Assembly: GCA_050180235.1 (NCBI GenBank)
Contig: JBFXEJ010000024.1
Span: 1 to 62,058, forward strand
Length of the DNA stretch: 62,058 bases
Origin: JAABRU01 sp050180235
Lineage (GTDB): Bacteria > Desulfobacterota > Desulfobacteria > Desulfobacterales > Desulfococcaceae
Direction: 5' to 3'
Position numbers and translations under genes: made by a program. The notes beneath the pieces were generated by a model. The model ran no database searches and was not told the origin of the DNA. It saw nothing but the letters and a program-made list of their open reading frames with translations. Shown here piece by piece: positions 44,820 to 54,007 of the stretch (its first letter is position 1; every line of letters begins with the position of its first letter).

Positions 44820-45617
44820 ATGGAAAACACGGAAACAATGGCATCCATCTCACCGGTAAAACTTGGAATAAACAGCGAATTCACCTTTAAATGCCACAAA
44901 GGGGTAAAATGTTTCACCAAGTGCTGCCGGGGTATCAATATTATCCTGACGCCTTATGACATTATCCGGCTGAAAAAGCGTCTGGATCTTTCTTCAGAGG
45001 AATTTCTGGCCATCTATACCAAACCGGAAATTATGGAAAAAACCGATCTGCCGGTTGTCACGCTGAAACTGCTGGATGATGATCAGAAATCATGCCCCTT
45101 TGTGCGGGATGACGGATGTATAATTTATACTGACAGACCAACAACCTGCCGGTATTATCCCCTGGGCGTGGCCTCCCTCATGCACAGGGAAGGCGCGGAT
45201 GACGGGGGTTTCTATTTTTTTGTCAATGAACCCCACTGTCTGGGATTTGAGGAAAAGGAAGACTGGACTGTAAGGGAATGGCGGGTCGATCAGGGTGTGG
45301 ATATTCATGACGAGATCAATGCGGGATGGACAGATTTGGTGGTGAGAAAGCGTTCATTTCCCATGAACATCAAACTGACAGACAAGAGCAAACAGCTTTT
45401 TTTCATGGTAAGCTATAACATTGACCAGTTCAGGCGTTTTGTGTTTGAAAGCTCTTTTCTGCAGAGGTATCCCACGGAGCCGGAGATTGCGGAAAAAATA
45501 AAAAACGATGATGTGGAACTGCTCAAATTCGGCATGAAGTGGCTAAAGGATGTGTTTTTCAGTTACGAAAATTTTGAGGCAAGGATGAAAGACATTCCGG
45601 AAACACCGGAATCCTGA
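44820..45617 (+). CDS. YkgJ family cysteine-cluster protein (long form)
   Basis: A 265-residue protein with a YkgJ-type cysteine cluster: CHKGVKCFTKCCRG near residue 20, CPFVRDDGCIIY and TTCRYYPLG around 88-108, then EPHCLGFEE. It probably binds a metal; function unknown. A C-terminal helical extension (residues 180-265) is absent from the shorter protein at 39146. AAAGGA precedes the ATG. Monocistronic, between the kinase and a repeat block. Confidence 0.82.
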   Translation: MENTETMASISPVKLGINSEFTFKCHKGVKCFTKCCRGINIILTPYDIIRLKKRLDLSSEEFLAIYTKPEIMEKTDLPVVTLKLLDDDQKSCPFVRDDGCIIYTDRPTTCRYYPLGVASLMHREGADDGGFYFFVNEPHCLGFEEKEDWTVREWRVDQGVDIHDEINAGWTDLVVRKRSFPMNIKLTDKSKQLFFMVSYNIDQFRRFVFESSFLQRYPTEPEIAEKIKNDDVELLKFGMKWLKDVFFSYENFEARMKDIPETPES

Positions 45618-45682
45618 TTTCAGGATGCGCCCTTTTCTTTTACTGCGCGGTGGTGCTGAAACAGGATTTCCGATTCCCCTCT

Positions 45683-45812
45683 TATACCAATTCGCCATTG
45701 GTTTAATATAATACTGTCAGTTTTTTCCGCAGTTTCGCGTGTGCAAAAAACCGCTCCGCTTAATTTTTGCACTCCTCCGGATCAGTATCAGTTCAATGGA
45801 GAATCGGTATTA
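45683..45812. repeat. MITE-like element, family A2
   Basis: 130 bp. Left end TATACCAATTCGCCATTGG, core GCAAAAAACCGCTCCGC then TAATTTTTGCACTCCTCCGG, right end TCAATGGAGAATCGGTATTA. Directly abuts an A1 copy, sharing the TATA at the joint. Confidence 0.82.
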
Positions 45813-45940
45813 TACCAATTCTCCATTGAAAATATACTTATGATCCGGTTTCCCACAGAGGACACAGAGAGAAAAAACCGCAGAGAACACAGAGGAAACA
45901 ACTCACCTTATTGTATAAATTCAACAGCGAATTGGTATTA
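45811..45940. repeat. MITE-like element, family A1
   Basis: 130 bp, same length as its neighbour. Left end TATACCAATTCTCCATTGA, core CACAGAGGACACAGAGAG then CAGAGAACACAGAGGAAAC, right end TCAACAGCGAATTGGTATTA. Together with 45683-45812 it makes a head-to-tail pair. Confidence 0.85.
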
Positions 45941-46046
45941 CAGAGGGGAATATTCCCTCATTGAGCAGCATAATCTTCACAGCGGCTGAATGCCGTTAAG
46001 CCGAGTGCCGGACTGAAAGTTTGGCAGACGCTCAGGAATCATTTCA

Positions 46047-46073
46047 GAGTCCCGAACTTTCAGTTCGGGACTC
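46047..46073. repeat. Family G palindromic hairpin
   Basis: GAGTCCCGAACT (46047-46058) and AGTTCGGGACTC (46062-46073) make a perfect 12-bp stem around TTC. Lies 44 bp past the dapA stop (minus strand); could serve as its terminator. Confidence 0.6.
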
Positions 46074-46116
46074 CGGATGATTAAATTAAAGGTGGTGCAT
46101 GGAGCATACTCCGGGT

Positions 46117-47151
46117 CTAATATGCGCTGTAGCAGAATTTTTCCCAAATGCTCCGGTCGCTGATCCGGGCTTCAATATCCGCGCCAAAGAATTTGGCAGC
46201 GGGTGCAAGGATTTCAGGATGCTCCCGCATCAGTTTTCCTGCCGCGCCAAGCACTACTTCCATTCCTTTGTATGTCATTTTTCCCAAAGGCTGGCGGCAG
46301 AATCCCGCAGGCATTCCCAGAATCGCCATCAGAGTTTTGGTGGCCAGGGGATTGCGCGCACGGCAGACCACATCCCCATAGGGTGTTTTTTCTGTGGTTT
46401 TGACCACCACCAGCCCGAACAGGGGTTCCAGAGCGATCCTCAGTTTATCAGCCTCGGCCTTTTTTCCCTGTGCAAGAAAACGCACCAGATCAGACACAGC
46501 TTTGGGCGCAATATTGGAGGCCACAGAAATGACTCCCTGTGCCATGATTGCGGGATCTGTCATCATGTCAAAGGTCAGACCGTCATCTCCGGAAAGAATG
46601 CTGAAATCCGGGCCGCAGCATTTACGGGTGCGTTTCATGTTTTCCAGATTTCCTGTGGCTTCCTTCACAGTTTTCACATTAGGATATTTCTCATGAAGAA
46701 TGGCCAGATCCTCAGGGAACATCTGTGTTCCGGTTCTTCCGGGAATGATATAGGGAATCACCTGCACATCCGGAACAGCCTGCGCGACAGGTTCCACATA
46801 TTCCCTGCGGATTTCCAGCGAACTTGGCCCGTTGTAATACGGGTCCACCAGCAGGACTGCATCCGCACCGGCCTTTGCCGCATGTTTTGCAGCTTCCAAA
46901 GCCTCTTTGGTGTTGTTGCTTCCCGTACCCGCGATGCAGAGGCATCTGCCTTTTGTCTTGTCCGCGATTTTTTCAATCACGGCATTATGTTCCTCCCAGG
47001 TCAGAACAGGACTTTCCCCTGTAGTGCCCACAGCCAGTATGCCGGATATGCCGTTTGCTATCTGAAAATCCGCAAGTCTGGCCAGCCCCGCCTCATCCAC
47101 TCCGTTTTCGTCAAACGGTGTCACAAGTGCTGTAAAAGCTCCGGTAATCAT
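46117..47151 (-). CDS. dapA: 4-hydroxy-tetrahydrodipicolinate synthase (DapA)
   Basis: Condenses pyruvate and aspartate semialdehyde in lysine and diaminopimelate synthesis. The 344 residues contain the Schiff-base lysine in TVKEATGN (K163), the catalytic tyrosine in VIPYIIPGRTG (Y134) with R139, and the threonine pair in VGTTGES (T44, T45). It is longer than the usual about 292; the extra residues are mainly a C-terminal tail after GKMTYKGMEVVLG. The GGGG-type ribosome-binding site precedes the ATG. The gene is alone, not with dapB or lysA. N-acetylneuraminate lyase-type relatives are possible but less likely given GTTGES. Confidence 0.88.
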   Translation of the reverse strand: MITGAFTALVTPFDENGVDEAGLARLADFQIANGISGILAVGTTGESPVLTWEEHNAVIEKIADKTKGRCLCIAGTGSNNTKEALEAAKHAAKAGADAVLLVDPYYNGPSSLEIRREYVEPVAQAVPDVQVIPYIIPGRTGTQMFPEDLAILHEKYPNVKTVKEATGNLENMKRTRKCCGPDFSILSGDDGLTFDMMTDPAIMAQGVISVASNIAPKAVSDLVRFLAQGKKAEADKLRIALEPLFGLVVVKTTEKTPYGDVVCRARNPLATKTLMAILGMPAGFCRQPLGKMTYKGMEVVLGAAGKLMREHPEILAPAAKFFGADIEARISDRSIWEKFCYSAY

Positions 47152-47424
47152 AAATTCCCCTTTCGTTTAAACAGAAAATTGGTCACACTGCGGGTGGATT
47201 CGGAAATTTTTTCATTTTTCCGAACCACCGAAAAATTTTTTTCACAGCCGACAGCCTGTGTCAGAAGTCTATTCATATTTGTATTCTCCCTTTCTGTCAA
47301 GAAACTTGTCAGGCAGAATGAATGAATCTGTTTCGAAAAACTTGACAATAGTTATAAAAATCATATAACCTGAAAAAGAACGGAGAACATTTTTTTAAAA
47401 CATCATCGGAAATGGGGGTTAATT

Positions 47425-48540
47425 ATGATACATCGCAGAGGCAAGAGCTGTAACATACCGGGAATGTGCCTGTTCACCCTGCTGGCATTGGTGCCGGCAT
47501 TAAACCTTTACGCAGAGGAGAAACCCGGTGTGAAAAGTCCGGTGGTTGCGGAGGATGGACAGGGAGGCGCGTACTATACCATACAGAAAGGTGATACCCT
47601 GTGGGATCTTTCCGGAAAGTTTCTGAATTCCCCCTGGTACTGGCCCGAACTCTGGAAGGAAAACAGTGATATCCCTATCCCCAATCCGCATCTCATCTAT
47701 CCGGGACAGCAGATTCGTCTTTTCCGGAAAGGGCAGATGCCCGGAACAGTTCCGGCACAGCAGCCGGAAGCGGTTTCTGCCCCGGTTCCTGCGGATGTGG
47801 AGATAATCCCTACGGTTGAACCTGAGACAGAGGAGGTCATATCAGATGACGGGACTCCGCATTATGTGTTTGCTCCCATCAGTCAGGTCGGATTCATACG
47901 GAAAGAAGCCGTGAAATCCAGCGGAATCATCTTTATGGAAAAAGACGGAAAACGCATGATCAGCAAAGGGGATACGGTCTTTGTCAGACCTTCGGAAGAA
48001 AAGTCACTGATTCTCGGAAAATACTATACTGTTTACCGGACATCATCTCCGCTTACGGATAAGAAAACAAAGGAATTTATCGGAATTCAGCATCTTATTC
48101 TGGGTATTGTGGAAATTGTTCAGGATGATCCGGATTTTAAAATCGGCAGGGTGGTGCAGTCCTACCGGAACATAAAGGTGGATGATCTCCTTATGCCCCA
48201 TACAGCGAAATCACCAAAGATTCCCTTTGTGAATGCCAGGGAAGGAATTATGGGCAAAATCATAGCCTCCGAAGACCATAATTCCATGATGGGGCAGCAT
48301 GACATAGCATTTATAGACAAAGGGACGGCTGACGGTGTTTTGCCGGGGCAGCAGTACCAGGTATATGAGGAAAAGGTCTTTACAGCCGGCACCGGCCCAT
48401 CGGAAAAAACCATCCGGACGCCGATGGATTTCGGGAAAGTGCTTGTACTTCACTCTGAAGAAACCGCATCCACTGTTCTGATTATCCAGTCTCAGAAAAA
48501 TATTCAGCCGGGTGAACTTATACGGAGTCCGGTACAGTAA
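47425..48540 (+). CDS. LysM peptidoglycan-binding exported protein
   Basis: A 371-residue secreted or periplasmic protein. After a signal-type hydrophobic N-terminus (MCLFTLLALVPALNLYA) comes a LysM domain (YYTIQKGDTLWDLSGKFLNSPWYWPELWKEN, about residues 50-100, with the family end LIYPGQQIRLF), a proline-rich linker and a C-terminal region of unknown fold. LysM binds peptidoglycan. No enzyme domain is visible. This LysM with WYWPELWKEN is the variant found in FimV-like and desulfobacterial proteins. An intrinsic terminator lies after it. Confidence 0.83.
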   Translation: MIHRRGKSCNIPGMCLFTLLALVPALNLYAEEKPGVKSPVVAEDGQGGAYYTIQKGDTLWDLSGKFLNSPWYWPELWKENSDIPIPNPHLIYPGQQIRLFRKGQMPGTVPAQQPEAVSAPVPADVEIIPTVEPETEEVISDDGTPHYVFAPISQVGFIRKEAVKSSGIIFMEKDGKRMISKGDTVFVRPSEEKSLILGKYYTVYRTSSPLTDKKTKEFIGIQHLILGIVEIVQDDPDFKIGRVVQSYRNIKVDDLLMPHTAKSPKIPFVNAREGIMGKIIASEDHNSMMGQHDIAFIDKGTADGVLPGQQYQVYEEKVFTAGTGPSEKTIRTPMDFGKVLVLHSEETASTVLIIQSQKNIQPGELIRSPVQ

Positions 48541-48964
48541 AAGATCAGCAGATCCAAAATATTGGCTGCCGGCACCTTCAAAGGGAGGACTTTTTCTGAT
48601 CTTCTGAGCCAATTTCAAAGATCGGCTGTGGGACTTTTGATACTGATTTTATCCGCAGGGCGGTACTGTAACCGCATTTCAGAAAAAGGGGCAGACACAG
48701 GAACCTGCCCCTGCGGTTTTTCTGTCAGTATAAAAAAGTCCCTATGCCCAAAAAGCAGTCAGTGCCATTCCTGCAAACGCTGCAATGACAACGGAATTGC
48801 TGATTTCTGAAAAAGCCGCCCAAAATGAGACACGGATTCTGCTGATCGCAGAATTTTGTTGCACTTAAAAGAGTTAAAAGGTAAAAATTCAACTGCGCAA
48901 GTTCTGTATCGTCCAAAAAGGCCGGAGCGAAACGGCCGTATATTTATGAAGGAAGTGGCCGTTC
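48541..48964. other. Structured intergenic region
   Basis: About 420 bases. It contains paired segments (AAGATCAG with CTGATCTT, ATTGGCT with AGCCAAT, GCGGT with ACCGC) and then a terminator (48672-48721). Short cobalamin-like words are discussed under rejected items. The part from 48722 to 48964 shows nothing I can support. Confidence 0.4.
48672..48721. terminator. Intrinsic terminator after the LysM gene
   Basis: AGGGGCAG (48687-48694) pairs with CTGCCCCT (48705-48712), with CCGCA/TGCGG outside, followed by TTTTTCTG. T-runs occur on both sides, so it may also act on the minus strand. Confidence 0.75.
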
Positions 48965-50101
48965 ATGTCAGATCTGTTTCATTTTCTCAGAGGTGTGCCG
49001 TTTTTTGCTTCTCTGCCGGATGAGGATATTTCGGTGATCCGCGACACATGCCGGAAAACTGCTTTCAAAACCGGGGAAATCATTTTCAGAGAAGGGGATT
49101 TGGGGGAAAATCTCTTCATTGTGCATGAAGGCAGTGTGGAAATCTGGAAAAATTATAATACAGCGGAGCAGGGCCTTCTCTCCGTATATGGCCCCGGACA
49201 TCTGTTCGGAGAACTTGCCCTGATTGATGATTCTCCCAGAAGCGCCACAGTCATAGCGCGGCAGCCCTGTGAACTTCTTTCCATCACCCGTGATGATTTC
49301 AATCTGATTACAGGGTCCAACCCCATTTCCAAATCCATCATGCGCTCCCTGTCTTCCACCATACGCAAAAGAACCGAAACCTTTTCCCAGGGAATCCGCA
49401 TCCGTGACCGGAAACTGGAAAAAATTTATAAGGAACTGAAAAAATCCCAGGTGCAGAATGTATCTGATCTTCGGGACAGAGAACATTTTGTCCGGCAGAC
49501 CCACCGGCAGTTCGGAAACCATCTGCGGCTTATATCAGACATGATGAATCTGCAGGCCGAGTATATTTCCGGCAGCCATACCCTGAATATTTTCCGGCGC
49601 AGTTGGAGCCGTGTGAACACCCTTGCCCTGGTTCATGAGGTCATATCCCATCCTCCCTATGATATTTTTATTGAATCAGCGGATTATATCAAAAAAGTGG
49701 TGAAAAACATTTTCCAGACTTTCCGCATCCGTTCAGGTGAAATCCTGGTGGATGTGGATGCGGCAGACATCATGCTTCATCCGGAAGAGGCTTTTCCCAT
49801 TGGTCTGATCATCAATGAACTCCTGGCCGGGCCTTTTATTACCGCCTCAGATAATAAAACCTTTTCCCATATTAATATCTGTCTGAAAGACACGGAACAG
49901 GATGAACTTGAACTTTCTGTAAGCAGTTTCAGCACTTTGATGACAGATGAGACCAATCTGAGCGATAAAGGAATCGCTGCCCCGGATCTGGTCAAAAGTC
50001 TGGTGGAAAATTACCTTGGCGGAAGATTGAAGATTGAAAGCAACGGTCATACCCGGTTTGTTATCCGGTTTATACCGAAAAAAATAATGAAAGGTGAATA
50101 A
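48965..50101 (+). CDS. Cyclic-nucleotide-binding sensor histidine kinase
   Basis: A 378-residue fusion. Residues 10-125 form a cNMP-binding domain (Crp/CAP-like GEIIFREGDLGENLFIVHEG and FGELALIDDSPRSATVIA). A helical linker leads to a HisKA_2-type histidine kinase: the phosphorylated His in THRQFGNHLRLISDMMNLQ (H180) and an ATPase domain with FPIGLIINELLAG. So cAMP or a similar ligand may control kinase activity. It lies directly upstream of the POR operon, overlapping the gamma gene region, and a response regulator follows that operon. ATG after AAGGAAG. Confidence 0.85.
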   Translation: MSDLFHFLRGVPFFASLPDEDISVIRDTCRKTAFKTGEIIFREGDLGENLFIVHEGSVEIWKNYNTAEQGLLSVYGPGHLFGELALIDDSPRSATVIARQPCELLSITRDDFNLITGSNPISKSIMRSLSSTIRKRTETFSQGIRIRDRKLEKIYKELKKSQVQNVSDLRDREHFVRQTHRQFGNHLRLISDMMNLQAEYISGSHTLNIFRRSWSRVNTLALVHEVISHPPYDIFIESADYIKKVVKNIFQTFRIRSGEILVDVDAADIMLHPEEAFPIGLIINELLAGPFITASDNKTFSHINICLKDTEQDELELSVSSFSTLMTDETNLSDKGIAAPDLVKSLVENYLGGRLKIESNGHTRFVIRFIPKKIMKGE

Positions 50102-50105
50102 TAAA

Positions 50106-50663
50106 ATGCAGGAAATCCGTTTTCACGGACGGGGCGGACAGGGAACTGTAATGGCCTCCGTCATTTTGGCAAAAGCCTTTTTCAGGGCCGGTTATTATGT
50201 GCAGACCTTCCCGGTGTTCGGAGTTGAACGCCGGGGCGCGCCTGTGGAGGCATATCTCCGGCTTGCTGACAAAAAAATTCTTATCCGCAGCAATGTGTAT
50301 CAGCCGGATCATGTGGTGGTGCAGGATGCCAAACTGCTGCATACTGTGGATGTGACAAAGGGGCTCAGACACGGGGGATGGATTCTGCTCAATATGCCGG
50401 ATTTTTCATCAGATATTCAGAATGATCCCCGGTTTTCCGCATTCCGTGTGGCTGCGGTGGATGCCTCCGGCATTGCCCTGTCCCATAAACTGGGAACCCG
50501 GACCCAGCCCATTATCAATACGGCCATGATCGGAGCGTTTGCCAGGATTATGGAAAATCCGCCCATGAATGCTTTGGAAGAGGTTATCATGAAGGAAATT
50601 CCTGCCCGGCAGAAGGAGAATTTTGAAGCCGCAAAGCAGGCATATGAAAGCGTGCAGTTCTGA
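50106..50663 (+). CDS. porG: 2-oxoacid:ferredoxin oxidoreductase, gamma subunit
   Basis: Gamma subunit (185 residues) of a pyruvate- or 2-oxoisovalerate-type ferredoxin oxidoreductase. It has the conserved HGRGGQGTVMAS, FPVFGVERRGAPVEAYLR and IGAFARIMENP motifs. Start at ATG 50106 follows AAAGGTG; an upstream GTG at 50094 overlaps the kinase stop. With delta, alpha and beta downstream it makes a complete four-subunit enzyme. The keto acid is unknown. Confidence 0.93.
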   Translation: MQEIRFHGRGGQGTVMASVILAKAFFRAGYYVQTFPVFGVERRGAPVEAYLRLADKKILIRSNVYQPDHVVVQDAKLLHTVDVTKGLRHGGWILLNMPDFSSDIQNDPRFSAFRVAAVDASGIALSHKLGTRTQPIINTAMIGAFARIMENPPMNALEEVIMKEIPARQKENFEAAKQAYESVQF

Positions 50664-50759
50664 ATCCCGAACCGGATACCGGATTGCTTTCAAAACCTTA
50701 ATACCCGCTGTTTTTTTAACCGCGAAAAACACAAAGCACACGAAAATGTAAGGAGTGCA

Positions 50760-52523
50760 ATGCAATTGGAAGAACATGAAACAACAGGGGAAATCCCCTT
50801 ATACATATCCCGATCCCAAATGCCGACCACGGTGAACAAAACCGGATTCTGGCGTTTTGTGCGTCCGGAATACTGTGAAAAAACTGCACCATGCAGTCAG
50901 GCATGTCCGGCAGGTGAAGATATTCCCCGCATTGAGATGCTTGCTGCAAAAGGAATGTTTCTTGCTGCATGGGAGACAATTCTGCGGGAAAATCCTTTTC
51001 CTGCTGTATGCGGCCGGGTCTGCTTTCATCCCTGTGAAAGTGTCTGCAACCGTATGGAACTGGATAAACCCCTTTCCATCAACCGGCTGGAACGCTTTAT
51101 CGGTGATATTGCCATCCGGGATGCCTACGCCATTCCCCATCCTTTTTACGGGGATGACTCGGAATCGGAAAAACGCGCATTACGGGGAAAGCGCATAGCC
51201 ATAGCAGGATCAGGCCCTGCCGGTCTTTCAGCAGCATGGTTTCTCACCCGGCTGGGGCATCAGTGCTTTATTTTTGAAAAAGAGGCTGAACCGGGCGGGG
51301 TTCTCCGCTGGGGAATTCCCTGGTACCGGCTGCCTGAGGATGTTCTCAAAATAGAAATTTCCCGGATTCTGGATTTGGGTGTGGAAATCTTCTGCGGTTC
51401 GCGCCTGACACGGGAGTTTGTGGAAAATGGCAAAGGCAAATATGATGCCGTGTTCATGGGCTGCGGATACGGAAAATCTCTTTCCCTGCATATCCCGGGC
51501 GAAGAACATGCGCAGGACGGGCTGGGGTTTCTCCATGATGTGCGCAATGGAATAAGCGGAGAAATCAAAGGAACAGCGGCTGTGATCGGCGGCGGCAATA
51601 CTGCCATTGACGTGGTGCGCTCCCTGACACGCATGGGCGCAAAGGCTGTGCTGGTTTACCGCAGGCGCAGACAGGACATGCCTGCGTTCAGTCATGAAGT
51701 GGATATGGCTGTGGAGGAAGGCGCGGAAATCAGGGAACTGCTCTCGCCTCTCAGCATGGAAAAGGATGAAAAAGGACTGATTCTGCATCTTCAGAAAATG
51801 AAAATATCTGACACTGTGGCAGGCCGGGTAAGTGTGATACCGGATGAGGGAACCTCTGAAACCATGCGGGTGGATCATGTGTTTACAGCCATTGGAGCCA
51901 AACCTGATGAGGACTGGTATCAGCCGCCCAAAAAGAGCAGCGATGTGCTGGAAATGCCGTTCTGCACCTTCTGGAACAGGGAAAGGCCTGTGATTTATGG
52001 CGGGGATCTGGCAAACCCGGTCAAAAGTGTGACAGACGCGATTGCTTCTGGAAAGTCCGCTGCCATTGCTTTGGATACTTTTTTTCAGAAAGGATACGGG
52101 GCCATTGAGGAAACTTTGAACGCGTGCCGGGTCGGAGCGGGAAACGCGCTTTCCATGGAAATCTATCTGTCCGGTGATCGGAAAAAACGATCTCTGCATA
52201 CAGTTTCCTTTGGGGAAATCAATACCGACTATTTTCCGAAAGCAGATCGTGCGCATCCGAGAATCATTGCTCCGGCAGTACGATCCCGCAATTTTTCAGA
52301 AGTGGAAAAAACCTTTGCGCGTGAAACTGTTCTGACAGAGGCAGCCCGGTGCTTTAACTGCGGCATCTGCAATGACTGCGACAACTGCAGACTTTTCTGC
52401 CCGGAAGTCGCTATTTTCATCGATGGGAACCGGTGCATCAATTATGATTACTGCAAAGGCTGCGGCATCTGTGTGACTGAATGCCCCCGCAATGCCATGT
52501 CGCTGGAGGAGGAAATTCTATGA
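50760..52523 (+). CDS. NAD(P)/FAD oxidoreductase (GltD-like) fused to POR delta ferredoxin
   Basis: A 587-residue fusion. N-terminal Fer4_20 domain with cysteines CSQACPAGEDIPR and CGRVCFHPCESVC binds two 4Fe-4S clusters. Then FAD (IAGSGPAGLSAAWFL, near 145) and NAD(P) (VIGGGNTAIDVVRS, near 277) folds as in glutamate synthase small subunit/NfnB. The C-terminus is a 2x[4Fe-4S] ferredoxin of PorD type, CFNCGICNDCDNCRLFCP and CKGCGICVTECP. It lies between gamma and alpha subunits in place of a stand-alone delta subunit. So it probably links NAD(P)H to the ferredoxin-type electron chain of this oxidoreductase. GGAG precedes the ATG. Confidence 0.9.
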   Translation: MQLEEHETTGEIPLYISRSQMPTTVNKTGFWRFVRPEYCEKTAPCSQACPAGEDIPRIEMLAAKGMFLAAWETILRENPFPAVCGRVCFHPCESVCNRMELDKPLSINRLERFIGDIAIRDAYAIPHPFYGDDSESEKRALRGKRIAIAGSGPAGLSAAWFLTRLGHQCFIFEKEAEPGGVLRWGIPWYRLPEDVLKIEISRILDLGVEIFCGSRLTREFVENGKGKYDAVFMGCGYGKSLSLHIPGEEHAQDGLGFLHDVRNGISGEIKGTAAVIGGGNTAIDVVRSLTRMGAKAVLVYRRRRQDMPAFSHEVDMAVEEGAEIRELLSPLSMEKDEKGLILHLQKMKISDTVAGRVSVIPDEGTSETMRVDHVFTAIGAKPDEDWYQPPKKSSDVLEMPFCTFWNRERPVIYGGDLANPVKSVTDAIASGKSAAIALDTFFQKGYGAIEETLNACRVGAGNALSMEIYLSGDRKKRSLHTVSFGEINTDYFPKADRAHPRIIAPAVRSRNFSEVEKTFARETVLTEAARCFNCGICNDCDNCRLFCPEVAIFIDGNRCINYDYCKGCGICVTECPRNAMSLEEEIL

Positions 52524-53674
52524 GAGAAGTTTTGGAAGGAAGTCATGCGGTTTCCGAGGCAGTCCGGCTGGCAAGGGTGCAGGTCATGTCAGCCTATCCC
52601 ATAACGCCCCAGACCCATATTGTGGAAGCTCTTTCCGAATTCTGTGCTGATGGAAGAATGGATGCAAAATTCATCTGTGTGGAAAGCGAGCATTCCGCGA
52701 TGGCAGCCGTAATCGGAGCCGCGTCCGGCGGGGTACGCACATTTACCGCCTCATCCTCTCAGGGACTGGCTCTGATGCACGAACTTCTGCACTGGGCATC
52801 CGGCGCGCGTCTGCCCATTGTCATGGCTGAAGTCAACCGGGCTTTGGGGCCGGGCTGGAATATCTGGATGGATCAGACCGACAGTCTGGCCCAGCGGGAC
52901 ACGGGCTGGATTCAGCTTTACTGCGAAGACGGTCAGGAAGTGCTGGATACCACTCTGCAGGCATACCGTCTGGCAGAAAGCATGAATCTGCCTGTAATGG
53001 TGGTGCTGGACGCGTTTTTTCTCTCCCATACCTATGAACCTGTGGACGTGCCGGATCAGGAAACTGTGGATCGTTTTCTGCCGGATTTTGTGCCAAGAAT
53101 CTGTCTGGATACAAAAAATCCCCAGGCCATCAGCCAGATGGCCCCGCCGCCTGTGTATATGGAAATGCGCCATGACATTCAGATGGCAATGGAAATGGTT
53201 CCGGACGCATTTGCCCGCACAGAAGATGAATTTGAAAGCATATTTGGCCGCAGATACGGCGCGGTGGATGCGGTCAACTGTGAAGATGCGGATATTATTC
53301 TGGTCATGGCCGGAACTGCTGCCAGCACCTGCCGCGAGGTCATTGCAGATTTGAGGGCCAAAGGGGAAAAAGTGGGACTGCTCAAAATGAAAATGTTCCG
53401 CCCATTTCCCAAAAAACAGATCCGGCAGGTGCTGGGAAAGGCAAAAAAGATCGCTGTGGTGGACAGAAATTTCTCTTTTGGTGCAAGCGGAATCTTCGCG
53501 CAGGAAATCCGTGCTGCTCTGTACAATCATGACCGCCGTCCCCCGGTTTTCGGTTATATCACCGGACTGGGCGGAAGGGATGTCACTCCTGAGATTCTCA
53601 CAGAGATATTCCGGATGACCAAAGAAAGTCCGGCTCCGGAAAAAGAAAGTGTGTGGGTGGGGCTGACGCGGTAA
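52520..53674 (+). CDS. porA: 2-oxoacid:ferredoxin oxidoreductase, alpha subunit
   Basis: Alpha subunit (384 residues) with the pyrimidine-binding (PYR) domain opening GSHAVSEAVRLARVQVMSAYPITPQTHIVE and the transketolase-C-like domain KKIAVVDRNFSFGASGIF. Starts by ATGA overlap with the previous stop. Its natural partner, the beta subunit, lies 683 bp away past repeats and a toxin-antitoxin relic, an unusual distance. Confidence 0.93.
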   Translation: MREVLEGSHAVSEAVRLARVQVMSAYPITPQTHIVEALSEFCADGRMDAKFICVESEHSAMAAVIGAASGGVRTFTASSSQGLALMHELLHWASGARLPIVMAEVNRALGPGWNIWMDQTDSLAQRDTGWIQLYCEDGQEVLDTTLQAYRLAESMNLPVMVVLDAFFLSHTYEPVDVPDQETVDRFLPDFVPRICLDTKNPQAISQMAPPPVYMEMRHDIQMAMEMVPDAFARTEDEFESIFGRRYGAVDAVNCEDADIILVMAGTAASTCREVIADLRAKGEKVGLLKMKMFRPFPKKQIRQVLGKAKKIAVVDRNFSFGASGIFAQEIRAALYNHDRRPPVFGYITGLGGRDVTPEILTEIFRMTKESPAPEKESVWVGLTR

Positions 53675-53732
53675 GATGATTTTATTTGCAGTCAGTAAAA
53701 ACTGACACTTTACCCAAATTTCATATAAGAAA

Positions 53733-54007
53733 CTGATGTTACGCAGCTCCTTCAGAAATCAGGAATTTATATCGATTCACCATTGATTTTATACAATGCG
53801 GAATGCAAATCCGGAGGAGTGCAAAAATTAAGCAAAGCGGTTTTCTGCACACGCGGAACAGCGGAAAAACTGACAATATTGTATCGACTCAGTGGCGAAT
53901 TGGTATTATTCATTTTCACTGTCATTCCTGCGTAAGCAGGAATCCGGTATTTTCAAACAGTTCCGGATACCAGCTTTCGCCGGTATGACGATGTCGCGTA
54001 ACATGAG
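53733..54007. repeat. Family B element interrupted by another repeat
   Basis: Left end CTGATGTTACGCAG (53733-53746) and right end CGCGTAACATGAG (to 54007) are family B termini, with the family B cores GTCATTCCTGCGTAAGCAGG and GGTATGACG. Between them, after 20 bases of B sequence, the family A2 element is inserted. Confidence 0.75.
53767..53910. repeat. MITE-like element, family A2, nested in family B
   Basis: Reverse orientation. Begins ATATCGATTCACCATTGATT, carries the core CCGGAGGAGTGCAAAAATTA and AGCGGTTTTCTGCACACGCGG, ends GGCGAATTGGTATTATTC. It lies inside a family B copy, which dates A2 transposition later than B here. Confidence 0.78.

Larger units (their letters stand above)
45618..46116. 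other. Repeat block between YkgJ and dapA
   Basis: About 500 bases with no gene: an A2 element, an A1 element joined to it, and a family G hairpin, described separately. The remaining sequence shows nothing else. Confidence 0.6.

Noticed and set aside
48541..48721. Cobalamin riboswitch
   Set aside because: It contains ACTGTAA in a hairpin loop and CAGGAACCTGCC like a B12 box, but the box lacks a base, the stem order differs, the GGTG/AATCC core is missing and no cobalamin gene follows. A plain terminator explains the last part.
48725..48916. Small minus-strand frame with hydrophobic stretch (GTG start)
   Set aside because: It lacks a ribosome-binding site and overlaps nothing conserved; other reading frames here are equally open.
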